From contig VWZF01006058.1 of NCBI GenBank assembly GCA_013396755.1, positions 46,174 to 110,173 on the forward strand: DNA of 64,000 bases, written 5' to 3'. The stretch comes from Sclerurus mexicanus. Lineage: Eukaryota > Chordata > Aves > Passeriformes > Furnariidae. The notes beneath the pieces were generated by a model. The model did no database searches and was not told the origin of the DNA. It saw only the letters and a list, made by a program, of their open reading frames with translations. Below, one piece after another: positions 33,101-45,273 of this stretch (position 1 is its first letter; each line of letters begins with the position of its first letter). The position numbers and the translations under genes were made by a program.

Positions 33101-36100
33101 CTGATACACACAGATTTCCAGGATGATAGGAAGTGACCTGGTTCGTGTCTTTCCAAAAGCACAACAATTACAGTTTCAACATAAGCGCGGTTTTTCGCTT
33201 CCACCAAAATTTGCTTGAAAACATGCAAAACCCAAAGAAGTAGCAAAGCAGTGGAAATCAGAGGTGTTACCCGATGTGTATCCAATGTTACCTGCTTCTG
33301 CAGGGCTCCAAGTGTGCTCAGCACCTCTTGCTTTCAGGTCTCAACTTTTCATTCCCCAGAATAAAACAAGCATATATTTTTCACCGAGCAAATATAGCAA
33401 GTTAGCAAGAAGAGGGTCTGGTGAAGCAAACGCTTGATACAGTCAAGGGCTCAATTATGCATCAGTGGATTCAATTTATAGAGCAGAGAGCATCAGATTT
33501 GGACCAAGTCAGTCTCCCACACGGAGCACTAAAGCACATGCTGACAGAATGAATTAAGCAGAGTGCTAGCCAGAAGTCACTTCTCCCAAAAGGTAATTTG
33601 ATTCAGTCCCACAGAAATTAGACTCCAGAAGTGGAGTATTTACATCACTTGCTTGAAATCACTTGGAACAGGGAGAAAAAAGAGGGCCTGTTTATTACTG
33701 GCTGGCTTGTTTTGTGAAGAAAACTCTTCCTTGGACATAAATCTGCCTCTCCAGAAGTTACTTGTTGCAGACAACCACATCTTGGCTTTCAAATATTCCT
33801 ATATGAGCTTGTACATCTGGACTGGTTAGGTTTGTTCCCATTTCTCCTGATGGAAGGAGGGTTGTCTTTCAGAACCACCTGTCAGATTTGGAGACTTTTT
33901 GCTTTTCTACTGGAAAAATGTTTATAGAAGCAGAATGCACCAAGCAGCTAAAACTAGAAGGTTTTGACTTCCAATGCAGAGGAGTAGAGAGCTGCAATCA
34001 GGCTGTCGTAGCCCTTCAGTCTGACTGAGGCCTTGAAGTCCCATCTCAGACCCTGGATGTTGAGGCTCTGGTTTGCTGCCAAAGGAAGGGAAACAACATG
34101 CATTTATCTCTGGTGTGTTCTGCTAGAAAAGCTGCTATCAGCTTCTGTTAGCTGAAGTAGAGGTGAGCAGCCACGGAGTGAGTTGTGGTGAAGGACTCTT
34201 GTTCTGTAGCCTTTCACAAGCCTCACCCACCCACCCACATGTAAAAGCCTTGGAGATGCTTTGCATCTTCTCCAAAACACGGTGCCTCGGCTTCTTCTTC
34301 ACTCCATAATGAGTTAGCAGCTCCACCTGAGGTCAGTGAGAATGTGTGGACATCAGACCTCATTTTTCTGTGGCCTGAGCAATCTGCTTGGCACATGATC
34401 TGAGGGCCAGGTTATTGCCGTGAGCTGCACGGTGTGTTTTGCAGGTATTTTTCACTGAGTCGTTGGCAGGGCCCCAGGCTACTGCGGCTCACTCCATTGG
34501 CTTTTTTCACTTGCAGTTTCAATTTTCTTTGCATGAAAGCTCAATCTATCACAGGCAGCCTTTGCACTGGCCATTAATTCTCACTGACTGGCTGATTGAC
34601 TGGGCTCCCATGCTGCATCCCTTTGAAAGTTAATAGGATTACTAGAAATGCAAGAAACGGCTCACATGGTGACTCTAAAAAAAGAACAAATAAAAAAGGA
34701 AGGAAGGAGGTGATAGCCAATTTGTCAGGATTGATACGGTGAGTGAGTTCAGCTCCTCTGAGCTATCCAAAATTGCATGTGACTGGTGGCAGCCTCAGTG
34801 CGCCGATTGTCATTTTGACTGACAACTCCCCAGCAGAGCACAGTGGAGCTGGTATAAGTGGAATGAAGATGCAGTGACAGTGGTGGCTCAGGGCTCTCAG
34901 CAGGGTACACCCAAACCGCACAGCGAGCGTGGGGCCGAGGCTGGGCTTGAGCACAGCCCTGCCAGCAATTCCTCACTCCCTGTGCTCGAGGCTGTGCTGT
35001 GGCATCTGAGACAGACCCAGTGCCCCTCTGGGGGCACCACGGACTGAAGGGCCTGCCTGCAATGCTGAACAGCGTGGGTGTATCGTGCCAGCTGTGCTCA
35101 GCACTGTGCGTTTAGTCTGCTCTGCAGACAGCATAACACCTCGGTGCAGTCCTGGGCTTACCCTGACAACCAGGGGCACAAGGGAGGATAAGGACTTCCT
35201 ATGACACAGGCCACCTTTCAGTCTTGGGCACTCCTCTGGGCTGGGGTACCATTGCCTTCAGACTAAAGAAGACAAAAGCTGTGTAAAGGGCAGGGATGTT
35301 TCCCATTGCTTTTCCCTTCTGGGTGACAACTGCAGAGTTGTAGGTTGCGTCCCTTTTTTTACTGGATACTGAGGAGCAGAGAAAGCTCATGTGTCTTCTG
35401 CCTTGGGTTGAAGAGAAAGTTCATTCCTGTTTCTCCCTGACACTGCCCTTCAGCTCCTCCTCCTCCCAGTGCCCTACTTCTTCTCTTCCATTTCTGTGAA
35501 GAGCAGGCTTGGGCAGCGTAGACAAACCTGGTTACTGCTTCTCTACCTGGTTCATTCTGTTATGAGCCACTGGAAGGTGAGAAGTGGGGAGATGGTCTGC
35601 AGGGAGGGAATATATGGAGTAGTTATAAAGTGAAGATGCTGCAAAACAACTGTTCCTGTGGCTTTGATAAGAGTGATAGTGCCTCCTGTTATATTTGACT
35701 TCCATAGGGCTCTTTCTAACATTTCAAGTATTCAAAATATTCAAATGTTTATGCTTTCTCTTTCAAACCCCTTGTGCTGTAGTTCTCTCTCAAGGCAGGA
35801 AATTCTTCAAAATCAGTTCTTCAAATGCTGAATTGGTGTTAGTTTGTTTCTCTTCACTTGGGTCATAATCCTGTTTGAAGTGCCTGTGGGGCTCAGTATT
35901 GCCTGGCAGTGACTGGGTGTGGTGCACAGCCCACATCACATTCTCCCCTGTGGCAAACAGCTCCTGTCCCTTTGGTGACACTGGCACTGAGGCCAGAGAG
36001 TGAGGCTGAAAGACAGCGTTGCTCACAGTCCCAGAGGGATGTGTCTGTCTTGGGAGTTCACAGGGAGCGATTTGGGCAAGGGAAGCAGCATCTTGTTGCC

Positions 36101-36373
36101 CTCTGTTCGGAATGAACAGAGGTGGAGTTTCCACTGCCTTCTTTTCCTCACAAAACCACTCTGCAGTTTAATTTTTGATGGAGGGGGAAGAAGATTGATT
36201 ATTTCTTTCTCAGCCTTCGCTGTCGAGTGAAGTGTTCTCTCAAGTCAGCTTTACTTTCCTGCCTGCACCTGGAGGCCATGTCACCATCAGCTTTTATATC
36301 AGTAAGGCTGCTCTAATTCTTTCCTTCCCATTTTATGCAAACACGTGTGGCCCCTGTGCCGTAACTGGTGCAG
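30162..36373. other. Host non-coding sequence, no gene called
   Basis: This interval contains an alternating purine-pyrimidine palindrome at 30455-30480, a short CCCA-type repeat at about 34224-34238, and no recognisable transposon. Open frames of 150 codons (31268-31720) and 185 codons (32330-32887) on the minus strand have mixed, low-information composition and no domain. The stretches 33420-33600 and 34430-34640 have the texture of conserved non-coding DNA, but this is impression only. Confidence 0.5.
30455..30480. repeat. Perfect palindrome in an alternating purine-pyrimidine tract
   Basis: Arms ACACATACAT (30455-30464) and ATGTATGTGT (30471-30480) are exact reverse complements around ATATGC. 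The whole of 30451-30480 alternates purine and pyrimidine, which favours cruciform or Z-DNA under torsion. Confidence 0.8.
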
Positions 36374-39300
36374 CTCGAAAGGCAGCTCTCGGCGTGAGAT
36401 TTCCCACGGCCACATGCACAGGACCCATCTCTTCATGTAACGCCATCTGCCAGTCCCAGGGTGAGTGAAAGCTTCTGAAACTGTGTGTCCTCACACGTGC
36501 GAGCAAAGGTGTTCGTGGGGATGACAGTGGGGTTTGAAAATGTGCATAAGCAGAACTCCTAAGTCTGATAGTGGTACGAGATAATTTGGGAACTGAATAG
36601 ATGATCCAGCACAGCACTTCCAGGCTCTGCACGCACAGGGGTTTGTACTAACAGAAGAAGGTCTGTGCACCAGGGAGGAAAAAAGCGTTGGTTTATACGT
36701 TTACAAAGGCATTTGTCTGACAAACTGATAGTTGTGCACTTCATGATTGGTCTAATTAAAATAGAAGCAGAATGCCTTTTCTCCAGTTGGCTTCCTGTGC
36801 AGAAATACGCTTTCCTGGTTTAATCCTGTGCATAGAAACTGGGGACAGCCAAAATGCCAAAGCTTCCATGTGTGGAAGAGGCTGACACTCCACTTTGAAG
36901 GTTCTTCTTCTATCTTTGACAGCAGTGTAGCTAATCACGTAGTTCTTTCACAGATCCCCTCCCACGGGGACCTTTTCCTCTCAGGTTTGTTATCTAAAGG
37001 TACTGGGGTTAAAAACAAACAAACAAACCAACCAGCTCATCTGCTGGAATAGGAGTAAGTTTGAGAATTGCCATCTTTTGCAATGCACAGCTCTCCTAGG
37101 AACCCTATTCTTTTCATTTATGAGTAGGCAGAAAAGGATGGATTTAGAAAACAGATGTGACAAAGTGAGAGAGTGGAACACAGATGGTGAAACTGAGCTT
37201 CATTAATATTTTTATTAGTGTAAAGAGTCTGCATGGAAAAGTTTGTGTGGTTTCGGGGCAAAATGATGTCTATAGGTTTCCTTTTACACAGAACAAAACG
37301 AGTAAGCTTTTAGTCTCGCTAAGTTAACAATAAAGGCAAAAGAAAACCGAACTCTCCAGGGAGGCATATAGTGTGTGTTTGCTGTCTGCAGATGTATGCC
37401 TGGAGCTGAACAGGTTTCAGAGGCACAATTCAAAGCAAAAGGGCTATCACAGCCCTGCAGGTTGTGGGGGGTGATGCATTCCCTTTACACACTGATGTCT
37501 CACAGCTGCGTTCGAGGGGAAAGGAAATTCACGCGGGCAAACATAACTTTGGAATTTAAAAACAGTGATCCTTCCAACGTGAAGTTAAATGCTCAAAGCA
37601 ATGGGTACTAGTCCAAGCTGAGCGTGGAAAGCTGCGTGAGAGATTCAGAGAGAGCCTGGAATTGGCACCTCTGCTGTGCACCAGACCTAAATGGTGTGTG
37701 CAGCTGCAGTGTTGGGCAGGATGTGCCCCTCCCTCAGTCCCAGCTGTGTCTGCAGTGCAGCAAAGAGGTCGGGTGGGCTGGCAGGGGGCAGTGCTGGTGG
37801 TGCCAGCAGCCTGGCACAGCCCTCACCCGCACTCTGCTCCAGGCAGGGCTGAGACTGCTCTGTGGATGCTCCGAACCAGCAGCTGCAACCTGCACACTGC
37901 AAACCCTCTGGCCAGCTGTGCAGCGGCTCCCTCCGGTGCTCTGGGTTTAATTTGTGTTCAGTTTATTCTGTCTGCAAGGACTAATTTCATTGCCATGTCT
38001 GCGGAACCTTCTTTCAGAGCAGTCAGAAACAAAGACACCGTAAGGAAACCTCTAATAGAAATGCATGTATTCAACCACTGTGTCCAACCACTGCACCGAT
38101 CTTGAAATGGATCAAATTTTGATTTCTGAACCATTCCTGTGTCCAGAAAATGGACGGGGTTTTATCTGGTGTCTTGGACTTTTTTTCCTTGGGCCTTTAT
38201 AATCCAGAAACAACAGGAGTTCACTTTATTTTTCATAAACAGAAGGGAGGAAGCTGATTGAATTATGCCTGGATATGCAAGGCTTGCGAATTTTCTACCT
38301 GCAGAGCTTCTAGCAATGCTCTAATGACATTTTATGGGGTTTTTTTGCCTTGTTGACCTTATGAAATGTATGTTAACAGTGTAAGAGGATTTTAAAAGGG
38401 TATGTACTGCTTATTAAATATCTCCAAAGACTAACAGCAAAATGGTTGGCCTTGCCAGTGAAGGTTGCTGCTACTAAGATAAATTTATTTGCTTTTAGAG
38501 CTGTCAGAGTGATTTCTTGGTGTCTGGTTTATGGTGATGAATTGTGCTTTGAGTTGCTCTTTGTCTGTATACCCGTGTGGTTTTTTATAAGAATCTTGAA
38601 ACATTTCTGAAATGGAAGGACAGTTATGTTGAGAAGTGAGCTTTACTTCTTTGGGGGAAAAAATATCCTGGACAAATCTGTTTCCTGTCAAATACTGAGA
38701 TTTTCCAAGATCCCTCAGAAGCTCTGCTCTCTTGAAAATGGAGCAACAGGGAAGAATCTCACATTTAAAAAATGGCACAGTGAAAGGAGATTTCCAGCTG
38801 TGACACAGGCTAATAATGTCTTGTACGTTTTTGAGCAATTCCTCATGAGGTCCTGAATCATGTTATGAAACCATCCACTAGGAAGAATAGTACTAAAGGT
38901 CTAAAGAGTTTTATGAGCCATCTAAAAATCCATGTCCAGTTCTGTACCCAGTTTAACTGAGCCTCAGGGAGTGCTGGAAAATTTTAGCTCAGTAGATGAC
39001 AGGTCCTAGGAAGCTTTCCTAGCACATTTGGAAAAGAAAGTGTTGAAGACCGAAAAGCACTGATGGTCCCAGATGGGCCAGGAGTGACTGGAATGGTTCC
39101 TATTGGCTCATGGAGTGGAAAGAGTTGTTCTCAGGCAGATTCTGCTCTTCCTGTCACTGGTTTAAATCCAGAACTTCACTCAAATGGAAAAAGAGAGCAG
39201 GTGAGATGAAAACGAGGCCTCCTGGATTTGCCCTGCAATAACTCCCTCTCTTTCTGGCAAGGTTTTAAAGCTCGAGGCACAGGAACAGCCTGTGGTGTCG

Positions 39301-42300
39301 CTGGTGAATCCCCCCAGCTGGGAGCACCGGGAGCTTCTGGGTGCTGCCACATCTGCAGCAGCAGCGCTTTCCCCCGTGGCATCTCTGACCCTGGTTCCCA
39401 CCAGGCAAGCCCTGGCTGTAAATTCAATGGAATTGTGCTCAAGGCTGTCTTTGGGAGCCAGGTCTGGACGCTGCCTGTGGTTCCTTTTAGCTCAGCAAGC
39501 CTTGGAGAGCAGCTGCTAGCAGTGAACTGGCACGCAGCTGCTCAGGGAAGAGGGCAAAGAGTAGCAGAGCAGTTCTAGTCATTCTGAGATAAAATTGTCC
39601 CGGCAGATACTGCTTTTCAAACAATGGAGTAATGAGGAGCTGGATACCTGACTCCTGGAAAATACAGTTTCTGCGGTTCCTATGTCATTGGAGCAGGATA
39701 GGGAAGAATCTCTCACTTATTTGAGGTCAATCTTTAAACTCTCATTGTTTCCATGTCCAAGACCTCTAAATCTGCCTTTTGTTCCCACAGCAGCTCAGAT
39801 TAGCAGTGTCTTCTTTTAGGGAGCTTTTGCGTTCCAAAAATAATTCTCTGGTTTGCTATTTTTGCTATAGACATCAATGTAAGCAGAAAATTATGGGTTT
39901 TGCATGTCTAGAGTGAGACTTCACTTAAAAGTTTTACTCAGAGTTACCCAAAGAAAATCCTGGATTCAGTTTTTGCCTGTCCAGCTAAGGAAGTGCCCTT
40001 GTTAACTCCAGTAATTACTGCATATTTTATTCGTCTGTCAGTTGTATCTAATGTGGTCTTTCCTATTTCACTCCACAAGCTCTGTACTGGGTAGGAAAAG
40101 GGACGTGGATTAGTCTTGTGCTTGAGAGGAAATTTTTTAACGTGTGCATGTTCTCCCTCCCAGCTGATCCCCCACTTTTTCGTTATCTGAGCCGTGGTAC
40201 TGGTAGATATTATTGTTTTGGCTGTGCTGCACTGTCAGCACTTCTCATATCACAGGTTCTTGTCTTGTGACCGAGATGTGCGGTGCCAGCTGAAACTGTT
40301 GGCAACTGAACGGGACACATTTGTGATTTTTGGCACTTGTACGTGATGATTTGGGGCTGGGTTTGAGCATTCCAGCTGACCACCTCAGTAAAATATCCCG
40401 CTGTGACATGATTTGCAATTTTAACCTTTAGATTAGACTTTTTTTTCTTTTGTTTTTATCAAAAAATGCCATCAGTGCTTTGGTTTCCTGCTCTTAACAC
40501 CATCAGTGGGAGCACAGTGCCCTTTTTATGTGTTACCAAGTCACAGGCATGTCAATATCTGTTTCTTTCCAAGTCACTGTAAGGGATTTCTTGAAAATCC
40601 CCAATGCAGGAAGTTGTTGAAGTCTGTGGTCTGTTTGAAGCATCTGTCTGGATCCTCACGTGAAGCTGAATTCATTCTTGCATACTTTATTGGGTTATGT
40701 CTTAGCATATATATTATATTCATATAGCAATTTCCCTCAGAAATAGCTTGGAAGAGCAAACCATAGTTCTGGAATAATCATTCAAGCTTCAGTTGTGTTT
40801 TCTATTTATATGCCTGCTGCAGATGTTTTATCTGAAAATGCACAAAGCATTTTCTTCGCCACATCCACGAAGCTGTCCTTTCAGACCTTTGCTGATGTTC
40901 TTTATCTTTATTGATGGTGCTGCATCTGGGCATAAGCTGCTTTTTATGGTTGGATGGAAGATGGTTATCTGGGCATTTGTCATTTCAAACAAATCTTCCC
41001 TCTCTGTAATCAGTGGAGTGAATGCAGCTTTTACAGTCACTGCTCTGTGTTACCACCTCCACCCTTCATAGCATTTCAAAGAACAGCTGCCCCAGTTCTG
41101 CTCCCTTTTGGGCCAGGGGAGGGTCCTGATGCATTAATTGGAGGCTGGATTGAGACCAAAAAGAGAGACAAGAACTCGCTTTGTTTTGAGCTCAGTGCAT
41201 CTAGCCCTGCCCTCAGCAGGGGCAGTATCTAGGCTTTACCATGGGTTTATTTTTAAAAAGATGCAATGCACAACATATAAACACCAGATACAGAGTGTGC
41301 TTTATCATATAATCATTTTAGAGGAGCCTAGCACTGAAGAGGAGAGTAGATTATTTCAAGGATTAGTCAAAGGATGAAGGTTAAGCCAATGGAAAGCTCA
41401 GATGAATATTTGGAAAAAAAAGTCTTGCTCTTGCAGTCCAGTGGGACAGAGAGGAAATGGAAGGACTATTGATTGGGTTGTTTTAAAGTAGCTAAGAAAC
41501 ATATTTCATCAAGAACAACGTTTCCTTGGCTAAATCACCCAAGCATCATTTGCCTACTCATATTGAAGTAATATGTAAATATAGCATTTATTCCACCTGT
41601 GTTGGGCCCTGGTACAAAGGTCCATCCAGTCTTGGATACATGCTTAGAAGAAAGCATCTGTCAGGAAGGTGTGTTGAACGGGGGTCTAACCCTTGAGGTG
41701 TCTGGCAGGGCACCCTTTCACAGGGGGGCTTTGCCCCGAGCCTGCTGGCACCTTGCAGGGTTTCTGTGCTGCTCTCCTGCCTGTCTGCACTGCAGTGTCC
41801 TCACACGGGCACCTCCCACCCGGCCCTGTGCTCCCCTCACCCCAAGGACACCTGCTCTGCTCAGGTGTCATCACCTCCTGCAGTGACACACCTTGAGCTG
41901 TGACACTTGGGCAGGCTGGAAGCCACCAAAGGCAAGGGTTGCTGGGCTCTCGTTGCTGGGCTTTCTTGCCTGCAATACAGTGCTCATTTAAATTACAGTC
42001 TTTAATTCCTTATGTTCTTTTGAAAAGCTGTAGAAGCTGTGTTAAAACTGTCCGATTTTCTTTGTGATTTTGTCTTCAGAGGAAGCCTGTTATAATTTCG
42101 TGCTGAAAGATCATCAGTGGGTCTCTGCTGCGTGGCACTAAAGTTGATTTTCCATTGTCATTTTACATAATAATGGGCTTGTAATGACTTTGCTAATAGA
42201 CACCCAGGATGCAAATTGTCTGTTTCTCAGATTTATAATATTTTTCATTGAAGGAGCAGCATAATGGAATCATCAGGAGGGTTTTGGAAAGTTCCCTGTT

Positions 42301-42660
42301 TCTCTCTGGTAATGTGGTGTCTGTGTGCTTGCACTTATAACACGAGATCACTGGGACAGTACTAGGAAACTAGATGCAGTGTCACTGCACAAAAGCTGTG
42401 TACTTGATAGGCAGTGTGATTTGTGGAAGAGTGCTCTAATCCCAAATGGAAATCCAAATGGACTTATGGGCACTTTTGAACTTTCGAGATTGTACACTTA
42501 ATGGTGATGGAGTTTCATTTTATCTTCTGTGCTCCGTGGCTGAAGCTGCAGGGTTTAATGCTGCAAGCATTAAAATTTGATGAAAGACATTTTCCCGGGG
42601 GAAGATCTGCCTCTGATACTGACCCATCATCCAGATTTGGCCCTGGCTGGGGTTTTTTAG
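36374..42660. other. Host non-coding sequence, one weak exon-like segment
   Basis: At 36374-36461 a CAG acceptor, a CpG-containing open segment and a CAGG|GTGAGTG donor form a weak symmetric phase-1 exon candidate of unknown product. The rest (36462-42660) has no recognised repeat or domain. The longest open frame is 147 codons at 37662-38105 in GC-rich sequence without a recognisable fold. C-rich sequence at 41800-41870 is not periodic. Confidence 0.45.
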
Positions 42661-42687
42661 GGCAAGTACAAGGCTGATGGGTTGAAG
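42661..42687 (+). other. Candidate 27-base microexon
   Basis: The segment follows GGTTTTTTAG (AG at 42659-42660) and precedes an excellent donor AAG|GTAAGTC. It is 27 bases, a multiple of three, with one open frame from the first base reading GKYKADGLK. Frame-preserving exons of 27 bases or fewer are typical of neuronal microexons. The pyrimidine tract is short and mixed with G, so the acceptor is weak and chance remains the more likely explanation. Confidence 0.17.
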
Positions 42688-45113
42688 GTAAGTCTAGACA
42701 GAGGAATCATTAGGAAAATGGCAATGGTTAGAGACCACCAGGAATGAGTAGTGCGAGTGTGCTAAGCTACAGGTTTTAAAATATCAGTGCTGGATGTGCC
42801 TGTCATACATGTAGCTACAGATGATGTTTTTCTGGCATATATAGGGCCCAGTTACTCCTATATACTATGAGGTAGGTAATTCCCCAGTCTAGTTTATGCT
42901 TTCTCTGATTTATCATTTCTGTAAGGAACTCTCACTCACGTCACACTTCATGTGATTAAAGAATCATATGATTAAAGAATCGTATGACCTTAATGTGTTA
43001 AAAAAATCCCATTAAGTGATTCTTTACCTTAAATTTCAAAAGAAATTCCCTAGAGCCAGTTCTGTGCCTTCATTCTCCTTGGAAGTCCAGTGCTAACTGC
43101 TGTGAATTTGGGGTTTTTCCCTCTCTTGTGCTTCTGTTTACTCAGCTTTGACTCCCAGAGGCTGAGAGCAGCAACTGCCAGCGCTCTCTGTCTTTGGGAG
43201 GCTGGTCAGGTGGAAAAGAAACTGCCTTCTTCAGTCCCCGTGTCATCTGACTTTCCCACGGTTAGAAGGATTTCCAGGGGATTTGTTTCTTCCACTTCTC
43301 CCTACGCCAAGGACTAGAGAGGTGGTATTTTTATCTTGGCTCAGATCTTGCTATTTATTTTGTGCTTAAAACTCATGAAAGAAACGCTGGTGCTTGCTTC
43401 TGTCTCCAGTGCTGCTGGCCCAGTGCCCAAGGCCTGCTGGTAAATACCCTGGACTTTTCTCCTTAAATGCAAACCTCTCAGGCTGTCAGCTCTTCAAGAT
43501 GTAGAGTCACAATTCCCATTTTCTTGGGAAACCAAAAAACAAGGCACCTCCACCTGTGCACTGTGCATATGCCTGCCTGCCTGCATTCTGTGCTTGTTTT
43601 AAGCCTGACTTATGAAAGAACAAAGAGCATGTTGAGCAAGGAGTCTGGGCAGACTGTTTTACCTGGGACCTCTACTTCCACTTGTCAAGGTACAAAATTT
43701 TAATTACCATTGCTGCTAAATTGCAGTGATTCTGGCAGCACATGGGGTCTGCGGTGTATTTGTGCTTTCCACAAAGGGCTGAACCTGAAGACCATTATCA
43801 TCACAATCCATCCTGTATTAAGCTCCCAATAAAGCTGAGAGAAACTGTTTTGTCAGGCAGAGTTTATGCCTGCAGCAGTAGATACTGAGCCATTTAACTG
43901 CCTGCAAATGTCAGCACTTCCAGCTTATCTGTTAGAATGCTTCACTGCATTTCTAACCACTGCCATGAAGGACGAAAACATGAATTTCTTTCCAACGGGG
44001 AGTGGGCCATCTGTGCATTGTTCAATGCAATACTATCGTTTCACTCTTTAGATTGCTTCCACAGTGCCACAGATGAGTCAGAAAAGTGACTTGGTTCACG
44101 CACTCCCATTACATAAAGTGGATTAGTATTCACGGTTTTCTTTCACGTTCCTGCAGCCTAAAAATGGAGCTGCGTGAGCTTCGGGCCAGCTGCCAGCCAA
44201 GCTAATGCTTGCATGCTGACGCAATGATAAACTCGTGTCAGGTCTCAAAACGTGGAACGCTCTTTTAAAAAGTCTGCTGAGTTCACTTCTTGCGCAGCGC
44301 CAGAGGGGCTGAGTGGCAGTGCCTGCATCAGATCCCCTGGCGATGGCAGATGCAGCCGTGTTTGTGCTGCAGCCTTTGCAGGGTCTGCAGGAGAGCAGGG
44401 AGATGCCTGGGCAAGACGTGGGCAGGGAGGGGACTCTGCTCAGGGGACATCCAACCAGGCGCGAGTGGTGAATGGCAGGTGACCAAGTGAGCAGCCGGCA
44501 GGAACAGCGCCGAAAGGGGCAGCTTTGGGAGCAGCTTCTGAGGAATCAGAGGCATCAGGGACCACCGAGAGGCAAAGCTGCAGTGTGGGTACAGCCAAAG
44601 TTCAGAACTCCTATGTGCTCTTCCATCTGTGAGAATTAAGAGCGTGCTGATTCGGGGCAGCCCTGTGAGAGCAGGCAGGTGCATGTAAAGAGCCGTGAAT
44701 AAGCACAGAGATGATGAGTATTGTCACTCTGCTGAAGAGAGGATGTGGAACAAAAAGTGCAGTGTGAATCGTGCTGGGTTTAACGTGAAGCTCATCCGGC
44801 ACGCGGCAGATGCAGCTCAGTTTGAGGTTTATGTGGCAGGGTGTTCTCTTTTTGCATTCAAATCTTGCATTTATCACAAGTAGTCAGTGCAGTGAGATTC
44901 CTGCCTCTCTTTCAATTACTTTTGTATTTTGCTCTTGTTCATTCTGTTTACTCTCCCCCCACGTTTTGTTGTGCCAAAGATACCTATGTATCTGTTTTCT
45001 ACAGCATAGGGACCATCAGGCATAATTGGCATTTTTGCATGTGGAACAAGAGTGGTGTATTTTTGGATGCAAGACAATAGAGCTTTTCGTGTTCATGGCT
45101 TAAATAAAAAAAG
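42688..45113. other. Host non-coding sequence, small CpG patch
   Basis: This includes a two-copy 16-base tandem duplication (42949-42980) and a modest CpG patch at 44161-44520 (16 CpGs in 360 bases by my count). No motif cluster there indicates a promoter direction. No gene is recognised. Confidence 0.5.
42949..42980. repeat. Two-copy 16-base tandem duplication
   Basis: CATGTGATTAAAGAAT is followed directly by CATATGATTAAAGAAT and then a partial third copy (CGTATGA). One base differs between the complete copies. Confidence 0.85.
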
Positions 45114-45273
45114 CTGTGGCTGCCCCATCCTTGGAAGTGTCCCAGGCCAGACTGGACAGGGCTTGGAGCAACCTGGTCTAGTGGAAGGTATCCCTGCCCA
45201 TGGCAGGGAGTTGGCTCTAGATGATCTTTAAGGTCCCTTCCAACCCAAACTGTCCTGAATCTATGATTCTATC
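45114..45273 (+). mobile_element. CR1 LINE 3' end, heavily 5'-truncated
   Basis: About 160 bases match the well-known 3' terminus of avian CR1: the GGAAGTGTCCCAGGCCAG region, then GGAGCAACCTGGTCTAGTGG, then GATGATCTTTAAGGTCCCTT, and a terminal CTATGATTCTAT repeat in place of poly(A). Only the 3' untranslated end is present; no reverse transcriptase is included. The match is from family knowledge of the CR1 tail. An AATAAA-rich string just upstream belongs to the host flank. Confidence 0.93.
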
